64,000 nucleotides of DNA from Rhizobium phaseoli (lineage in GTDB: Bacteria; Pseudomonadota; Alphaproteobacteria; Rhizobiales; Rhizobiaceae), in contig NZ_WUFT01000026.1 in the NCBI RefSeq assembly GCF_010668805.1, positions 1 through 64,000 of the forward strand. Direction: 5' to 3'. A program made the position numbers and the translations under genes. Each line of letters opens with the position of its first letter. Positions within the stretch are counted from its first letter, which is position 1. Under the pieces are notes generated by a model. The model ran no database searches, was not told the DNA's origin, and was given only the letters and a program-made list of their open reading frames with translations. This document shows, piece after piece, positions 56,481 through 64,000 of the stretch.

Positions 56481-59400
56481 TCATGCCGCCTCCGTCATGG
56501 TCTCGGCTTCCCGCCTCACGGCCGCCGCGAGGGCTTCGTCGACCTCACGGAGTTGGCGGCGTTTCTCCGCTAGCTCGCCGGCGAATGCGAAGCTACCACC
56601 CTCGCGCGAGCGGTAGGATGCGAGCCGCCGATGCGACTCTTCCAAGCGAAGGCGATAGCGCTCCCGCTCTTCCTCAAAGCCGCCGAGTGCGTGCTCGAGG
56701 CGGGAAATGGCACCGAGCGGCGTGACCGTCACAGCAAGATCAATCTCGTAATCGGCGCCCGTGCGCTGGAGCATGGTGGCGTAGCGATAGCCGTCACTCT
56801 TACCGAAGCGCTCACCGTCATAGACGAGATCGAAGCCGCCGATGGAGGCGAGATGAACCTCACCCTCCTGCTGAAGCTGGACGAGCGTGAGGATCTCCTT
56901 CATCAGTGCGCGGCCGGCGTCCTTCCGCTCGGCATAGGCTTTGCCAGGCACCGTCATCGCGAACGCATCGCCCGTCGTGGGAGCCAGGCGCTCGATGTCC
57001 TTGGCAATTTCGCCGGCGCGACGCGTCGAGACCTCGATATCGCGCTCGGCATCCCTGATCTGGCGGCGAACGGCATAGAGGTCATCGTCGTGCGCGGCGC
57101 GTAAGCGCTCAAGGCGGGCGATGTCTGCCTCGAGACCAGCCTTCTGCATCAGCCTCTCATCGCCGGAGGCAATGGCTTTAGCCATGGCAAACTGGTTTGC
57201 CTGACCCTCGCCGAGATCTTCAAGCCTGCGGATCGAGGTGTCGCCACTGAGCGCGGCTGCGATAAAGCGGGCCTTGCGCTCATTGTTCTGCCACATCGAG
57301 GCATCGAGCGATCCTTCCGTGGCATAGGCGAAAATATCAACTTCATCGTGCTGATTGCCCTGTCGAACGATACGGCCCTCACGCTGCTCGATGTGAGATG
57401 GCAGCCACGGCACGTCGAGATGATGCATCGCTTTCAGACGAAGTTGGGCATTGACCCCGGTCCCCATGGTCTCCGACGACCCGATCAGGACGCGCACGCG
57501 GCCAGCGCGCACTTCTGCGAAAAGCCGCTGCTTCGCCTCGGTCTTCTTGTAATCCTGCATGAAAGCGATTTCGGAGGCGGGAACCCCGAGCCGGACGAGC
57601 TCGTCGCGGATCCAGCGATAAGCGGAGAACCCGCGGGTCTTCTCGACGTTGATGGTTCCGAGATCGGAAAAGATCATCTGCGCGGCGCCGGCCAGCTCGT
57701 ACAGCTTGCCGTCCGGACGAAGATAGGTGTTTTCGCCCGTCTCCTGCCAGATGCGGAAAGCGTTGCCGACGAGGAGATTGAGCTTGTTATTCTCCTCATT
57801 GTCATTGGCCGGCATCACCAACCGGAGATCGATGGCGGCGTGACGGCCATCGGTGATGACGGAGAGCAGGATGTCGTCGCCCGGCTGCGGCGGCCCCTCG
57901 CGCATCTCGATCGCTTTGATTCGGGCCGCAAGCATCTGCTGGTAGGCTTTGAAGGACGGTGTGGGCTTGGCGGTCAGGATCTGCCGGCGGCCGGTGGAGA
58001 TTGCCGGCACCTTCACATATTCGCGAAGATCCTCCGGCAGCACGACATCGGCGAAGGCTCGGAACATGGCAATCAGTTCCGGAACGTTGACGAAGCTCGC
58101 GAACCGGCTGACCGGCTTGTATTTGCCGGAGGGCTGGATTTCCAACTCGGTGACCGTGTCCCCGAAGCAGAGTGCCCAGGCATCGAATTCGTGCAGCCCG
58201 CGCTCGCGCAATGCCTCATGCCCGAGAAGCCGCTGGATCGAGAACATCTCGCCGAGCGTGTTGGTAATCGGCGTGCCCGAGGCGAGCACCAAGGCACGGC
58301 CAGGGTTCCTCGTTTCGATGAAACGCGATTTGACGTAGAGGTCCCAGGCGCGCTGAGAACCGTTCGGATCGATGCCCTTCAGCGTCGACATGTTGGTGGC
58401 GAAGGACAGTTTGCGGAACTCTTGCGCCTCGTCGATGACGATCTGGTCGATGCCGATTTCCGAGATGGTCAGCAGGTCGTCCTTGCGGGTCGAGAGCGCT
58501 TCAAGCCGCTCTTGCAGGCCCTCTTTCAATCGTTCCAAGCGCTTCCGCGAGACGCGGTCCTCGCTGTCGACCTTCGTCAGAAGCTCCTCATAGAGCTCCA
58601 GTTCATTGTGGATCATCTGTTGTTCGAACGCCGATGGCACGGCGATGAACCTGAACGCGGAGTGAGTGATGATGATCGCGTCCCAGGTCGCAGTCGCGGC
58701 GCGCGACAGGAAACGCGCTCGCTTGTCCTTCGTGAAATTCGTCTCATCCGCCACGAGAATGCGGGCATTGGGGTAGAGCGCGAGAAACTCACGCGCCGCC
58801 TGCGCCAGGCAATGGCCGGGAACGACCAGCATGGCCTTGGCGATCAGGCCGAGTCGGCGCTGTTCCATGACGCTTGCTGCCATCGTCATTGTCTTACCCG
58901 CCCCGACGGCGTGGGCGAGATAGGTCGAACCATCGGCGATGACGCGCCAGATGCCACGCTTCTGGTGCCCATAAAGAACAAAGGCGCCAGAGGCGCCGGG
59001 AAGTTTCAGATGAGAGCCGTCAAATCGCCGAGGCGCGATGTTGTTGAAGCGCTCATTATAGACCCTGGCGAGACGGTCGGTGCGGTCGGGATCGGTCCAG
59101 ACCCAGCGTTCGAATTCGCTCTTCAGCTTCTGAAGCTTTTCGCGCGCCGCCTCGGTATCGACGACGTTCAGGATGCGCCGCTCGCCGCCGACATCCTGAA
59201 AGACGTCGAAGATCTGCGGAACGCGACTGTTCAGTGCATCGGCAAGAAGCTCGCCAGCATGCCGGCGGTTCGTCCCCCATTCGGAGGTCCCGGCGGCCGT
59301 ATATGCGAGCTGCCGCGCCTCGACTGTCCACGAACCAAGTTCCGGCATATGATAGATCTTGATGTCTGCGCCCATTGTCTCCTTAATGAAGGCCACGACA

Positions 59401-61583
59401 TCGTAGGCAGGAATCCACGGTGCGCCGAGGCGGGCCGTGATGTCCGATGGGCGAAGATCGGCCGGTTGGACCGCCAGCAGCGCGCGAACATTGCGATCGA
59501 AGGCGCCATCGAGTGCCGTTGCTGCTTCTGCCGTTGCGAGCTTCGTGCGTACCGGCCCGGAAAGGTAAGCGTCGGAGGTCTGCCAGGAGCCGTCGGAAGG
59601 ATCTTGGAAGATCCCGTCGCCGAGTTCATCGATGACAGCGTCAACATGCCTATGCAGCAGTTCGGCGATATGTTCGATGTCGACGCGACCGCGTTCGTTG
59701 AGCACCACTGCCAGCGCATCGGCAGCACTGGTCACAACTGGTGGGGCAGGGGACGAGATCACGCGTTCGGAAAAGATCGGTCCCGGCTTTGCGGTGTCGG
59801 TATCGAGATCGTAATCCTCGATCGAGGCCACAAGCCAGCAATCGGGATCGTCACGGAAGGGCTGAAGGTTCGGCTGCCAGTGTGTTTCACGCACCTCGCC
59901 GGTCTTGGCATCCTCCACGATGCTGACCGTCGTATGGTTGATCGGACCGAAGTCACGAACGAAGCTCGACCAGGCGATACGCAGGCGCACCTGCAGATCG
60001 CGCCACGGCCGATCCATCTCTTGGCACCTGAGCACATCACGGACGGCATCGCGGACCGGGATCAGCTTCTTGACGATACGGACATGCTTTTCCGGAATGC
60101 CGTCGGCATTGCGGCCCTTGCGGACCTTGATCGGGACGGGCGCACCATCGACCATCTGCATCAGGCCGATGCGGTTATCGACGAAGAAACTGCCTTCCCG
60201 GATCTGTCGGTTGTCTGGACGTAGATCGACGATCTCGGCCAGCTCATTCTCGAGCTCAAGATCCACGACACTAGGCTCGCCGTCATAGACGTCTTCCGGC
60301 AGATGATCGATTGCCGCGTTCAACGCGGCCTCGAGGTCCATCCCGGCGGACGGCCGGCAGGTATAAGTCTCGCCAAACGGGCCGGATGTCAGGGCATGGT
60401 GGCCGAGCACACATTCGGGGTGCTCGGCGAACCAGCGGTTCACACGAATCGGGCCTTCATCGTTGGTGCCAGGTCGGACCTCTTCGAGATCGATCCAGGA
60501 GGCGTCGCCTTCCGGCTCGGCGACCTTGCGCTTGTGGAAGAAGAGGATGTCGACGACAACATCGGTTCCGGCCTCGGCCCGGAAACTGCCTTCGGGCAGC
60601 CGGATCGCGGCGACGAGGTTGGCCGACTTGGCGATATGCTCGCGCGCCGTTGCGTCGGCTTTGTCCATCGTTCCCGAGCTCGTCACGAAAGCGGCGAGCG
60701 CGCCCGGCTTCAACAGGTCGATCGATTTGGCAATGAAGTAATCGTGCAGCCTGAGACCCAGCGCCCGGTACTGGCGGTCCGATCGGACGGCACGGTCGGA
60801 AAAGGGTGGGTTGCCGATGGCAAGATCATAGATGGCGCCGAGGTCGGCGCGTGCAAAGTCCGAATTGATGATCCGCGCCGCAGGCTGAAGCAATCGGACT
60901 ATCCGTGTGGTCACTGGATCGAGTTCAACGCCGGTGACGTGCGCCTTCTCGCGGAACGCCTCCGGCACCAGCGCCGGGAACAAGCCCGTCCCAATTCCAG
61001 GCTCCAGCACCCGGCCGCCGCGCCAGCCAAGCCGCTGCAAACCAAACCAGATCGCCCGGACAATGAACTCGGGCGTGAAATGCGCATACTGGGTGCAGCG
61101 GGCCAGCGAGGCATAGTCGCCCTGGCCAACAGCGGATTCGAGCGAGCCGCCAAGTGCGTCCCAACCTTCACGGAGGTCGATCTCGCCCGGCCGGCGGAAC
61201 ATGCCATTGGCCAGCTCCGACGCGCCGAAACCGGTAAAGCGGATCAGCCTCCGCTGCTCCTCGCGTGTGGCCGGTCGATCCTGCTTCTCGATTTCGCCAG
61301 CGAGCAGGATCGCCGCGACGTTCATGCGCGCCCGTTCCTTCCAGCTCGCGGCAAGGTCACGGCCGGTGCCACCAAAATAAAAGTTGGCCCGGTCACGCTG
61401 CTTGCCAGGCGCCGGACGCTTTGTGGCGGCGACAGCCGGGGAAGGCGAGGACGGTGGCGGTTCGGGGTCGTCATCGTTTGCCGGCTCACCCGCAAAGCCG
61501 CCGAACGCGGTGATGCCGAGACCAAGTCCCGACGACAGTGCGCTGCTGCCGAACATGTCGAGTGTGAAAGGATCGTTGCTCAT
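56481..61583 (-). CDS. Giant N6-adenine methyltransferase-like / SF2 helicase protein (DarB-like)
   Basis: A 1700-residue protein. After a low-complexity start (Pro-rich, 40-60) comes a methyltransferase domain with motif I V-L-E-P-G-I-G-T-G-L-F-P (193-202) and the catalytic I-G-N-P-P-F (256-261). A superfamily-2 helicase follows: A-V-G-A-G-K-T (near 894), V-I-D-E-A-Q-E-F (near 1050), and motif VI E-Q-R-E-G-R-I-V-R-Q-G (near 1400). A coiled-coil C-terminus ends it. The layout matches the DarB-type protein of phage P1, which shields incoming DNA from restriction, and similar plasmid proteins. A role in protecting the plasmid on entry is inferred. It is followed by a strong terminator. The start is the ATG at 61583. 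Confidence 0.85.
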   Translation of the reverse strand: MSNDPFTLDMFGSSALSSGLGLGITAFGGFAGEPANDDDPEPPPSSPSPAVAATKRPAPGKQRDRANFYFGGTGRDLAASWKERARMNVAAILLAGEIEKQDRPATREEQRRLIRFTGFGASELANGMFRRPGEIDLREGWDALGGSLESAVGQGDYASLARCTQYAHFTPEFIVRAIWFGLQRLGWRGGRVLEPGIGTGLFPALVPEAFREKAHVTGVELDPVTTRIVRLLQPAARIINSDFARADLGAIYDLAIGNPPFSDRAVRSDRQYRALGLRLHDYFIAKSIDLLKPGALAAFVTSSGTMDKADATAREHIAKSANLVAAIRLPEGSFRAEAGTDVVVDILFFHKRKVAEPEGDASWIDLEEVRPGTNDEGPIRVNRWFAEHPECVLGHHALTSGPFGETYTCRPSAGMDLEAALNAAIDHLPEDVYDGEPSVVDLELENELAEIVDLRPDNRQIREGSFFVDNRIGLMQMVDGAPVPIKVRKGRNADGIPEKHVRIVKKLIPVRDAVRDVLRCQEMDRPWRDLQVRLRIAWSSFVRDFGPINHTTVSIVEDAKTGEVRETHWQPNLQPFRDDPDCWLVASIEDYDLDTDTAKPGPIFSERVISSPAPPVVTSAADALAVVLNERGRVDIEHIAELLHRHVDAVIDELGDGIFQDPSDGSWQTSDAYLSGPVRTKLATAEAATALDGAFDRNVRALLAVQPADLRPSDITARLGAPWIPAYDVVAFIKETMGADIKIYHMPELGSWTVEARQLAYTAAGTSEWGTNRRHAGELLADALNSRVPQIFDVFQDVGGERRILNVVDTEAAREKLQKLKSEFERWVWTDPDRTDRLARVYNERFNNIAPRRFDGSHLKLPGASGAFVLYGHQKRGIWRVIADGSTYLAHAVGAGKTMTMAASVMEQRRLGLIAKAMLVVPGHCLAQAAREFLALYPNARILVADETNFTKDKRARFLSRAATATWDAIIITHSAFRFIAVPSAFEQQMIHNELELYEELLTKVDSEDRVSRKRLERLKEGLQERLEALSTRKDDLLTISEIGIDQIVIDEAQEFRKLSFATNMSTLKGIDPNGSQRAWDLYVKSRFIETRNPGRALVLASGTPITNTLGEMFSIQRLLGHEALRERGLHEFDAWALCFGDTVTELEIQPSGKYKPVSRFASFVNVPELIAMFRAFADVVLPEDLREYVKVPAISTGRRQILTAKPTPSFKAYQQMLAARIKAIEMREGPPQPGDDILLSVITDGRHAAIDLRLVMPANDNEENNKLNLLVGNAFRIWQETGENTYLRPDGKLYELAGAAQMIFSDLGTINVEKTRGFSAYRWIRDELVRLGVPASEIAFMQDYKKTEAKQRLFAEVRAGRVRVLIGSSETMGTGVNAQLRLKAMHHLDVPWLPSHIEQREGRIVRQGNQHDEVDIFAYATEGSLDASMWQNNERKARFIAAALSGDTSIRRLEDLGEGQANQFAMAKAIASGDERLMQKAGLEADIARLERLRAAHDDDLYAVRRQIRDAERDIEVSTRRAGEIAKDIERLAPTTGDAFAMTVPGKAYAERKDAGRALMKEILTLVQLQQEGEVHLASIGGFDLVYDGERFGKSDGYRYATMLQRTGADYEIDLAVTVTPLGAISRLEHALGGFEEERERYRLRLEESHRRLASYRSREGGSFAFAGELAEKRRQLREVDEALAAAVRREAETMTEAA

Positions 61584-61704
61584 GAAGTTCTCCTCGGGAG
61601 ATGGCGAGCGTCATCGGTCCGCGGGAAGGCACCTGCGGAGATCGGATTGCGCTCAGGGTTCAGGGGTAAAGGGCCGAGCCGCGGACGGCCCCGTGGCTCC
61701 GTTG

Positions 61705-61776
61705 CTAGGACTTCTCGATGAGGGAGAGCTGCATCGAGTCCGGATGGAAGGAAAGCATCGCCGTCCTCTCGTTCAT
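61705..61776 (-). CDS. Tiny ORF (23 aa) coupled to DUF1419
   Basis: It reads M-N-E-R-T-A-M-L-S-F-H-P-D-S-M-Q-L-S-L-I. Its ATG overlaps the DUF1419 stop by four bases (ATGA), the classical sign of translational coupling. The product is unknown and too short to classify. It lies in the gap before the giant gene. Confidence 0.35.
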   Translation of the reverse strand: MNERTAMLSFHPDSMQLSLIEKS

Positions 61777-62378
61777 GCCGCGACCGCGTCGGGAAGGTAG
61801 CGAAGATGCACCGGGAGCTTAGCCGCGATCTCCTCGTCGGTCAGATCGTCGAGCGACTTCAGGGCGCTGCCCGCTTTGCCGCCGTAGAACAGGATGGTGC
61901 GTTTCGCGCGCGCGACCTCTGGCAGGCAACCGCCGGCATAGCCGCGATAGGCATCCGCGGTGCTGCTCCAGATGTGTTCCAGGCGCTCCTCGCGAGTCAT
62001 GGCCCGCACCGGCCGGCATTCGCGTTCGATGATGGCGACGCGCATTGTTTCGACGAATGCCTTGTCGGAAAGATCACAATAGCCATGGAAATAGCGGATC
62101 GCCTCGTCGATCCTGAGCGCGAAGAACACTGATGTCACGGAGCCGGTCATGAATTCGCGCATGGCAAACATGGAACCCCTGATCCACAACGGCGGCAGGA
62201 TCTCGAACATGTAGTCATGTTCGGTCTCACCGATTTCGAACCATTCGCCGGCATAGAGCGACGTGGCGTTACCCTCCCAGCGGTTTGGCAGCTGGGAATG
62301 CCGATCGAACATCCGGAACATCTGATGGCGATCAGCGACGCCCTGGAAGACTTTGTGGATTGCGGGAGAGGGATTCAT
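61773..62378 (-). CDS. DUF1419 protein
   Basis: A 201-residue protein with the DUF1419 pattern: V-A-D-R-H-Q-M-F-R-M-F-D-R-H-S-Q-L-P-N-R-W-E-G, Y-A-G-E-W-F-E-I, Y-M-F-E-I-L-P-P-L-W-I-R-G-S-M-F-A-M. It is typical of rhizobial plasmids beside the methyltransferase-helicase gene, with unknown function. AAGGAG lies six bases before the ATG at 62378. It belongs to the minus-strand block and probably shares transcription with the TOPRIM gene. Confidence 0.85.
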   Translation of the reverse strand: MNPSPAIHKVFQGVADRHQMFRMFDRHSQLPNRWEGNATSLYAGEWFEIGETEHDYMFEILPPLWIRGSMFAMREFMTGSVTSVFFALRIDEAIRYFHGYCDLSDKAFVETMRVAIIERECRPVRAMTREERLEHIWSSTADAYRGYAGGCLPEVARAKRTILFYGGKAGSALKSLDDLTDEEIAAKLPVHLRYLPDAVAA

Positions 62379-62443
62379 CTGCGGCTCCTTCGGAGATTTG
62401 GCGGACCGAAGTGCAGCGCTGTCCTCCCGACCTCACCATCATT

Positions 62444-63484
62444 TCAGTCCTTCATCACCCCTCCCGCGTCGCCGGCATCGCGATCGGCCGGGTCAAGGGC
62501 CGGCTCCGCCGGGCGAAGCCTCCCTTGACGTGGACGGCGCGCATGCGGCACGCCTCTCCATTCTTTTGTGTTCTCCCTCTTCTCCACTTCCCTTTGTCGC
62601 AGTGCCTCGTTCCAGTCGTCAGCCGGCGGACGCAGCCGTTGCCATTCGCAGCCGACGTCCTCAGCGAGGGCGCGCAGGCGCGCGGCATAGGTCTCTCCTT
62701 GTGAGTTTGCGTCCGTCGCCGCAATGAGCTTGACACCAGGCCCCGCGCCAAGCGCGCGCAAAGCCATATCCGTGCTCGGCGACCAGCCGCCGCCGGTACT
62801 AAGGTAAAGCGTGTCCTCCCGAATGCCCTCGATGGCTGCGAGGCTCATCGCGTCGATCGCGGCTTCTGTCACGCAGATCCGCAACGCCTCAGCCGGCCCA
62901 AAGCGAAAGAGGACTTTCGTGCCCCCGGAAGCGAACCCACGCCATTCCGGACCGCGCTCCTCCCACCCGCGCACGGTTCCCGCGTCATCGGTATGAACAG
63001 CCCACATGCTGCCACAGGGACCTTCGCGGAGCCGGTTCCAGGCCAGAGCTGTGCGGAGTACGGCGGTGGGAAGATACCGTGTTTCGGAAAGGTATCGCCA
63101 AGTTCCTGATCCGGGCCGCGGCCGATTGCGCTGCGACCACCGATCACTGAGCCTCGTCTCGGCATGCCGTGGTTTCACGCTGTTGCGCCATTCAGGTTCA
63201 GACGGCCGGAAGCCGACGAGCTCGGCAACACGCTTGACCCCCTCAACAAAGCCGACATTCTCCAGGTACTCGACCAGAGTGAAGACGTCGCCCTTGTCGT
63301 CGCTGAGCGGATCGAACCAGCCCCGGCCCTCATGCGTGACGATGATAATCTCGGCACGGCGGCGGAACTTCACGGCGCGGCGCGTGCTTTCTTTCAGATC
63401 GACGGCAAAGCCGGCGTGTTCCAGCACCGAGCCGCAACTTACCTTCTCCCTCAATTCTTCAATGGATTTTCTTTGCATCGCCAT
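62444..63484 (-). CDS. TOPRIM-domain plasmid protein (DUF3991/primase-like)
   Basis: A 346-residue protein. The N-terminal part (W-F-D-P-L-S-D-D-K-G-D-V-F-T-L-V, G-V-K-R-V-A-E-L-V-G-F) is the DUF3991/CHC2-like region. The C-terminal TOPRIM domain shows I-C-V-T-E-A-A-I-D-A-M-S-L-A (the acidic E) and L-I-A-A-T-D-A-N-S-Q-G (the DxD-like pair, second acid replaced by Asn). Such proteins are plasmid primase- or relaxase-associated factors. The ATG at 63484 is chosen; the in-frame stretch to 63685 is antisense-like. The C-terminal tail is charged and Arg-rich. Confidence 0.75.
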   Translation of the reverse strand: MAMQRKSIEELREKVSCGSVLEHAGFAVDLKESTRRAVKFRRRAEIIIVTHEGRGWFDPLSDDKGDVFTLVEYLENVGFVEGVKRVAELVGFRPSEPEWRNSVKPRHAETRLSDRWSQRNRPRPGSGTWRYLSETRYLPTAVLRTALAWNRLREGPCGSMWAVHTDDAGTVRGWEERGPEWRGFASGGTKVLFRFGPAEALRICVTEAAIDAMSLAAIEGIREDTLYLSTGGGWSPSTDMALRALGAGPGVKLIAATDANSQGETYAARLRALAEDVGCEWQRLRPPADDWNEALRQREVEKRENTKEWRGVPHARRPRQGRLRPAEPALDPADRDAGDAGGVMKD

Positions 63485-63518
63485 TCCGATCGCAACGCGA
63501 TCGGTCCCTTTCTCTTTT

Positions 63519-63857
63519 TCATTGCCGCACACCTCGCGGGCACTTCCTGCCGCCGCGAAGAGCAAAGGCTGCAAGGGCGCGATCGGCAATTGTCGGATCA
63601 TGCAATGATCTGGCCGGCCGCGGCGAAGCCTCCCTTGCGGCGTGCAGCACGCAAGCGGTACACCGAAGGCAGAAGGCCGGCTCAATGAGCCGGCAGGGGA
63701 AAAATTCGTGAACGATCTCGAGATCGTCGTCAGCGGCGATCTCGTCGGAGGGAAGGACGCCGTATTCGCCGTCGACCTCGAAGAGGGTGACCGGGACCAT
63801 CAGGTCGCGAGAGAGCTGGAAGGCGTGGGACTGAGCGAGAGTGAGATCGCGCGACAT
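63519..63857 (-). CDS. Hypothetical plasmid protein
   Basis: A 112-residue protein. The first half (M-S-R-D-L-T-L-A-Q-S-H-A-F-Q-L-S-R-D, V-T-L-F-E-V-D-G-E-Y-G-V-L-P-S-D-E, E-I-V-H-E-F-F-P-C) looks like a small conserved protein of the ParB/DUF1419 plasmid block. The second half is Cys/Arg-rich and less convincing, so a late frameshift or read-through is possible. A GGAG lies eight bases before the ATG at 63857. Confidence 0.5.
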   Translation of the reverse strand: MSRDLTLAQSHAFQLSRDLMVPVTLFEVDGEYGVLPSDEIAADDDLEIVHEFFPCRLIEPAFCLRCTACVLHAAREASPRPARSLHDPTIADRALAAFALRGGRKCPRGVRQ

Positions 63858-64000
63858 TTGAGAGGCTCCATCCGAAGCGGCCGCAGCTTGCTGGCGGACC
63901 CTTTACGGGTTGATCGCGAAGATCCGGCGCTGGGTCAGGACGCCATCACAGACAAGGGGGATTGGCATGCTTCGGCGGGTGACGCAGTTCTGCGCACAGC

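Noticed and set aside
57348..60224. 958-codon open frame on the plus strand
   Set aside because: It is wholly antisense to the methyltransferase-helicase gene, whose motifs are clear. High GC keeps the opposite frame open; its product has no family features and is very rich in Arg, Asp and Gly.
1..64000. CRISPR arrays, rRNA and tRNA genes
   Set aside because: No regularly spaced repeat array and no tRNA or rRNA signature was seen on reading both strands; weak or degenerate cases cannot be excluded without a covariance search.

Overview
The window looks like part of a large accessory replicon of a Rhizobiales bacterium (Rhizobium/Agrobacterium/Ensifer type). The basis is a repABC replication and partition operon with its antisense RNA, a Ti/Sym-plasmid-style traI-trb mating-pair operon next to it, rhizobial families such as the DUF1612-HTH protein, DUF1419, IalB and the giant methylase-helicase, and a high-GC gene style. 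No rRNA, tRNA or CRISPR array was seen.

Layout. 1-127 is the end of an IS3-family element running off the window. 0.3-27.6 kb is a mosaic of metabolism, stress and transport genes: a DUF2156 acyltransferase-like protein, a receiver protein, a chemotaxis receptor, a cupin, a winged-helix/TPR regulator, TetR-YciI-Tag, a peroxiredoxin-like/AraC pair, a bufferin (bufABC-doxX) metal-stress operon, nhaA, a ClC channel, a MarR gene with a set of small envelope-type genes, IalB, and a quinone oxidoreductase. Several decayed genes lie here: a 5'-truncated glycosyltransferase, HAD and kinase remnants, and a frameshifted response regulator. 27.65-29.33 kb is IS copy 1 (IS3 family). 29.5-42 kb is an island with an Abi/HEPN protein, a 1265-residue nuclease-STAND NTPase, a DUF1612-HTH protein, an IS66-type transposase, a tyrosine recombinase with a candidate core site, and a RES-domain/ART-like gene pair. 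42-46 kb is repABC on the minus strand, and 46.3-53.5 kb is traI-trbBCDEJKLF on the plus strand. 53.53-55.19 kb is IS copy 2, which cuts trbF on one side and a ParB-like gene on the other. 55.2-64 kb is a minus-strand plasmid gene block: ParB-like, methyltransferase-helicase, DUF1419 and TOPRIM proteins.

How the genes work together. RepA/RepB should segregate the replicon, RepC initiates replication, and a counter-transcribed RNA in the repB-repC gap should set copy number. Two near-identical palindromes flank repC and are candidate partition sites. The conjugation operon stops in trbF at the IS, and trbG, trbH, trbI and traR are not in the window, so mating-pair formation from this locus is probably broken. 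The most interesting unexplained content is a probable anti-phage locus (DUF4297-like nuclease fused to a STAND ATPase, beside an Abi/HEPN gene), a two-gene RES plus ART-like operon, and a 17-bp operator of form ATRTCA-N5-TGAYAT repeated five times around the MarR gene and small genes at 19-23 kb. The bufferin operon carries a match to the ECF sigma-F promoter pattern (GTAACC-N16-CGAA).
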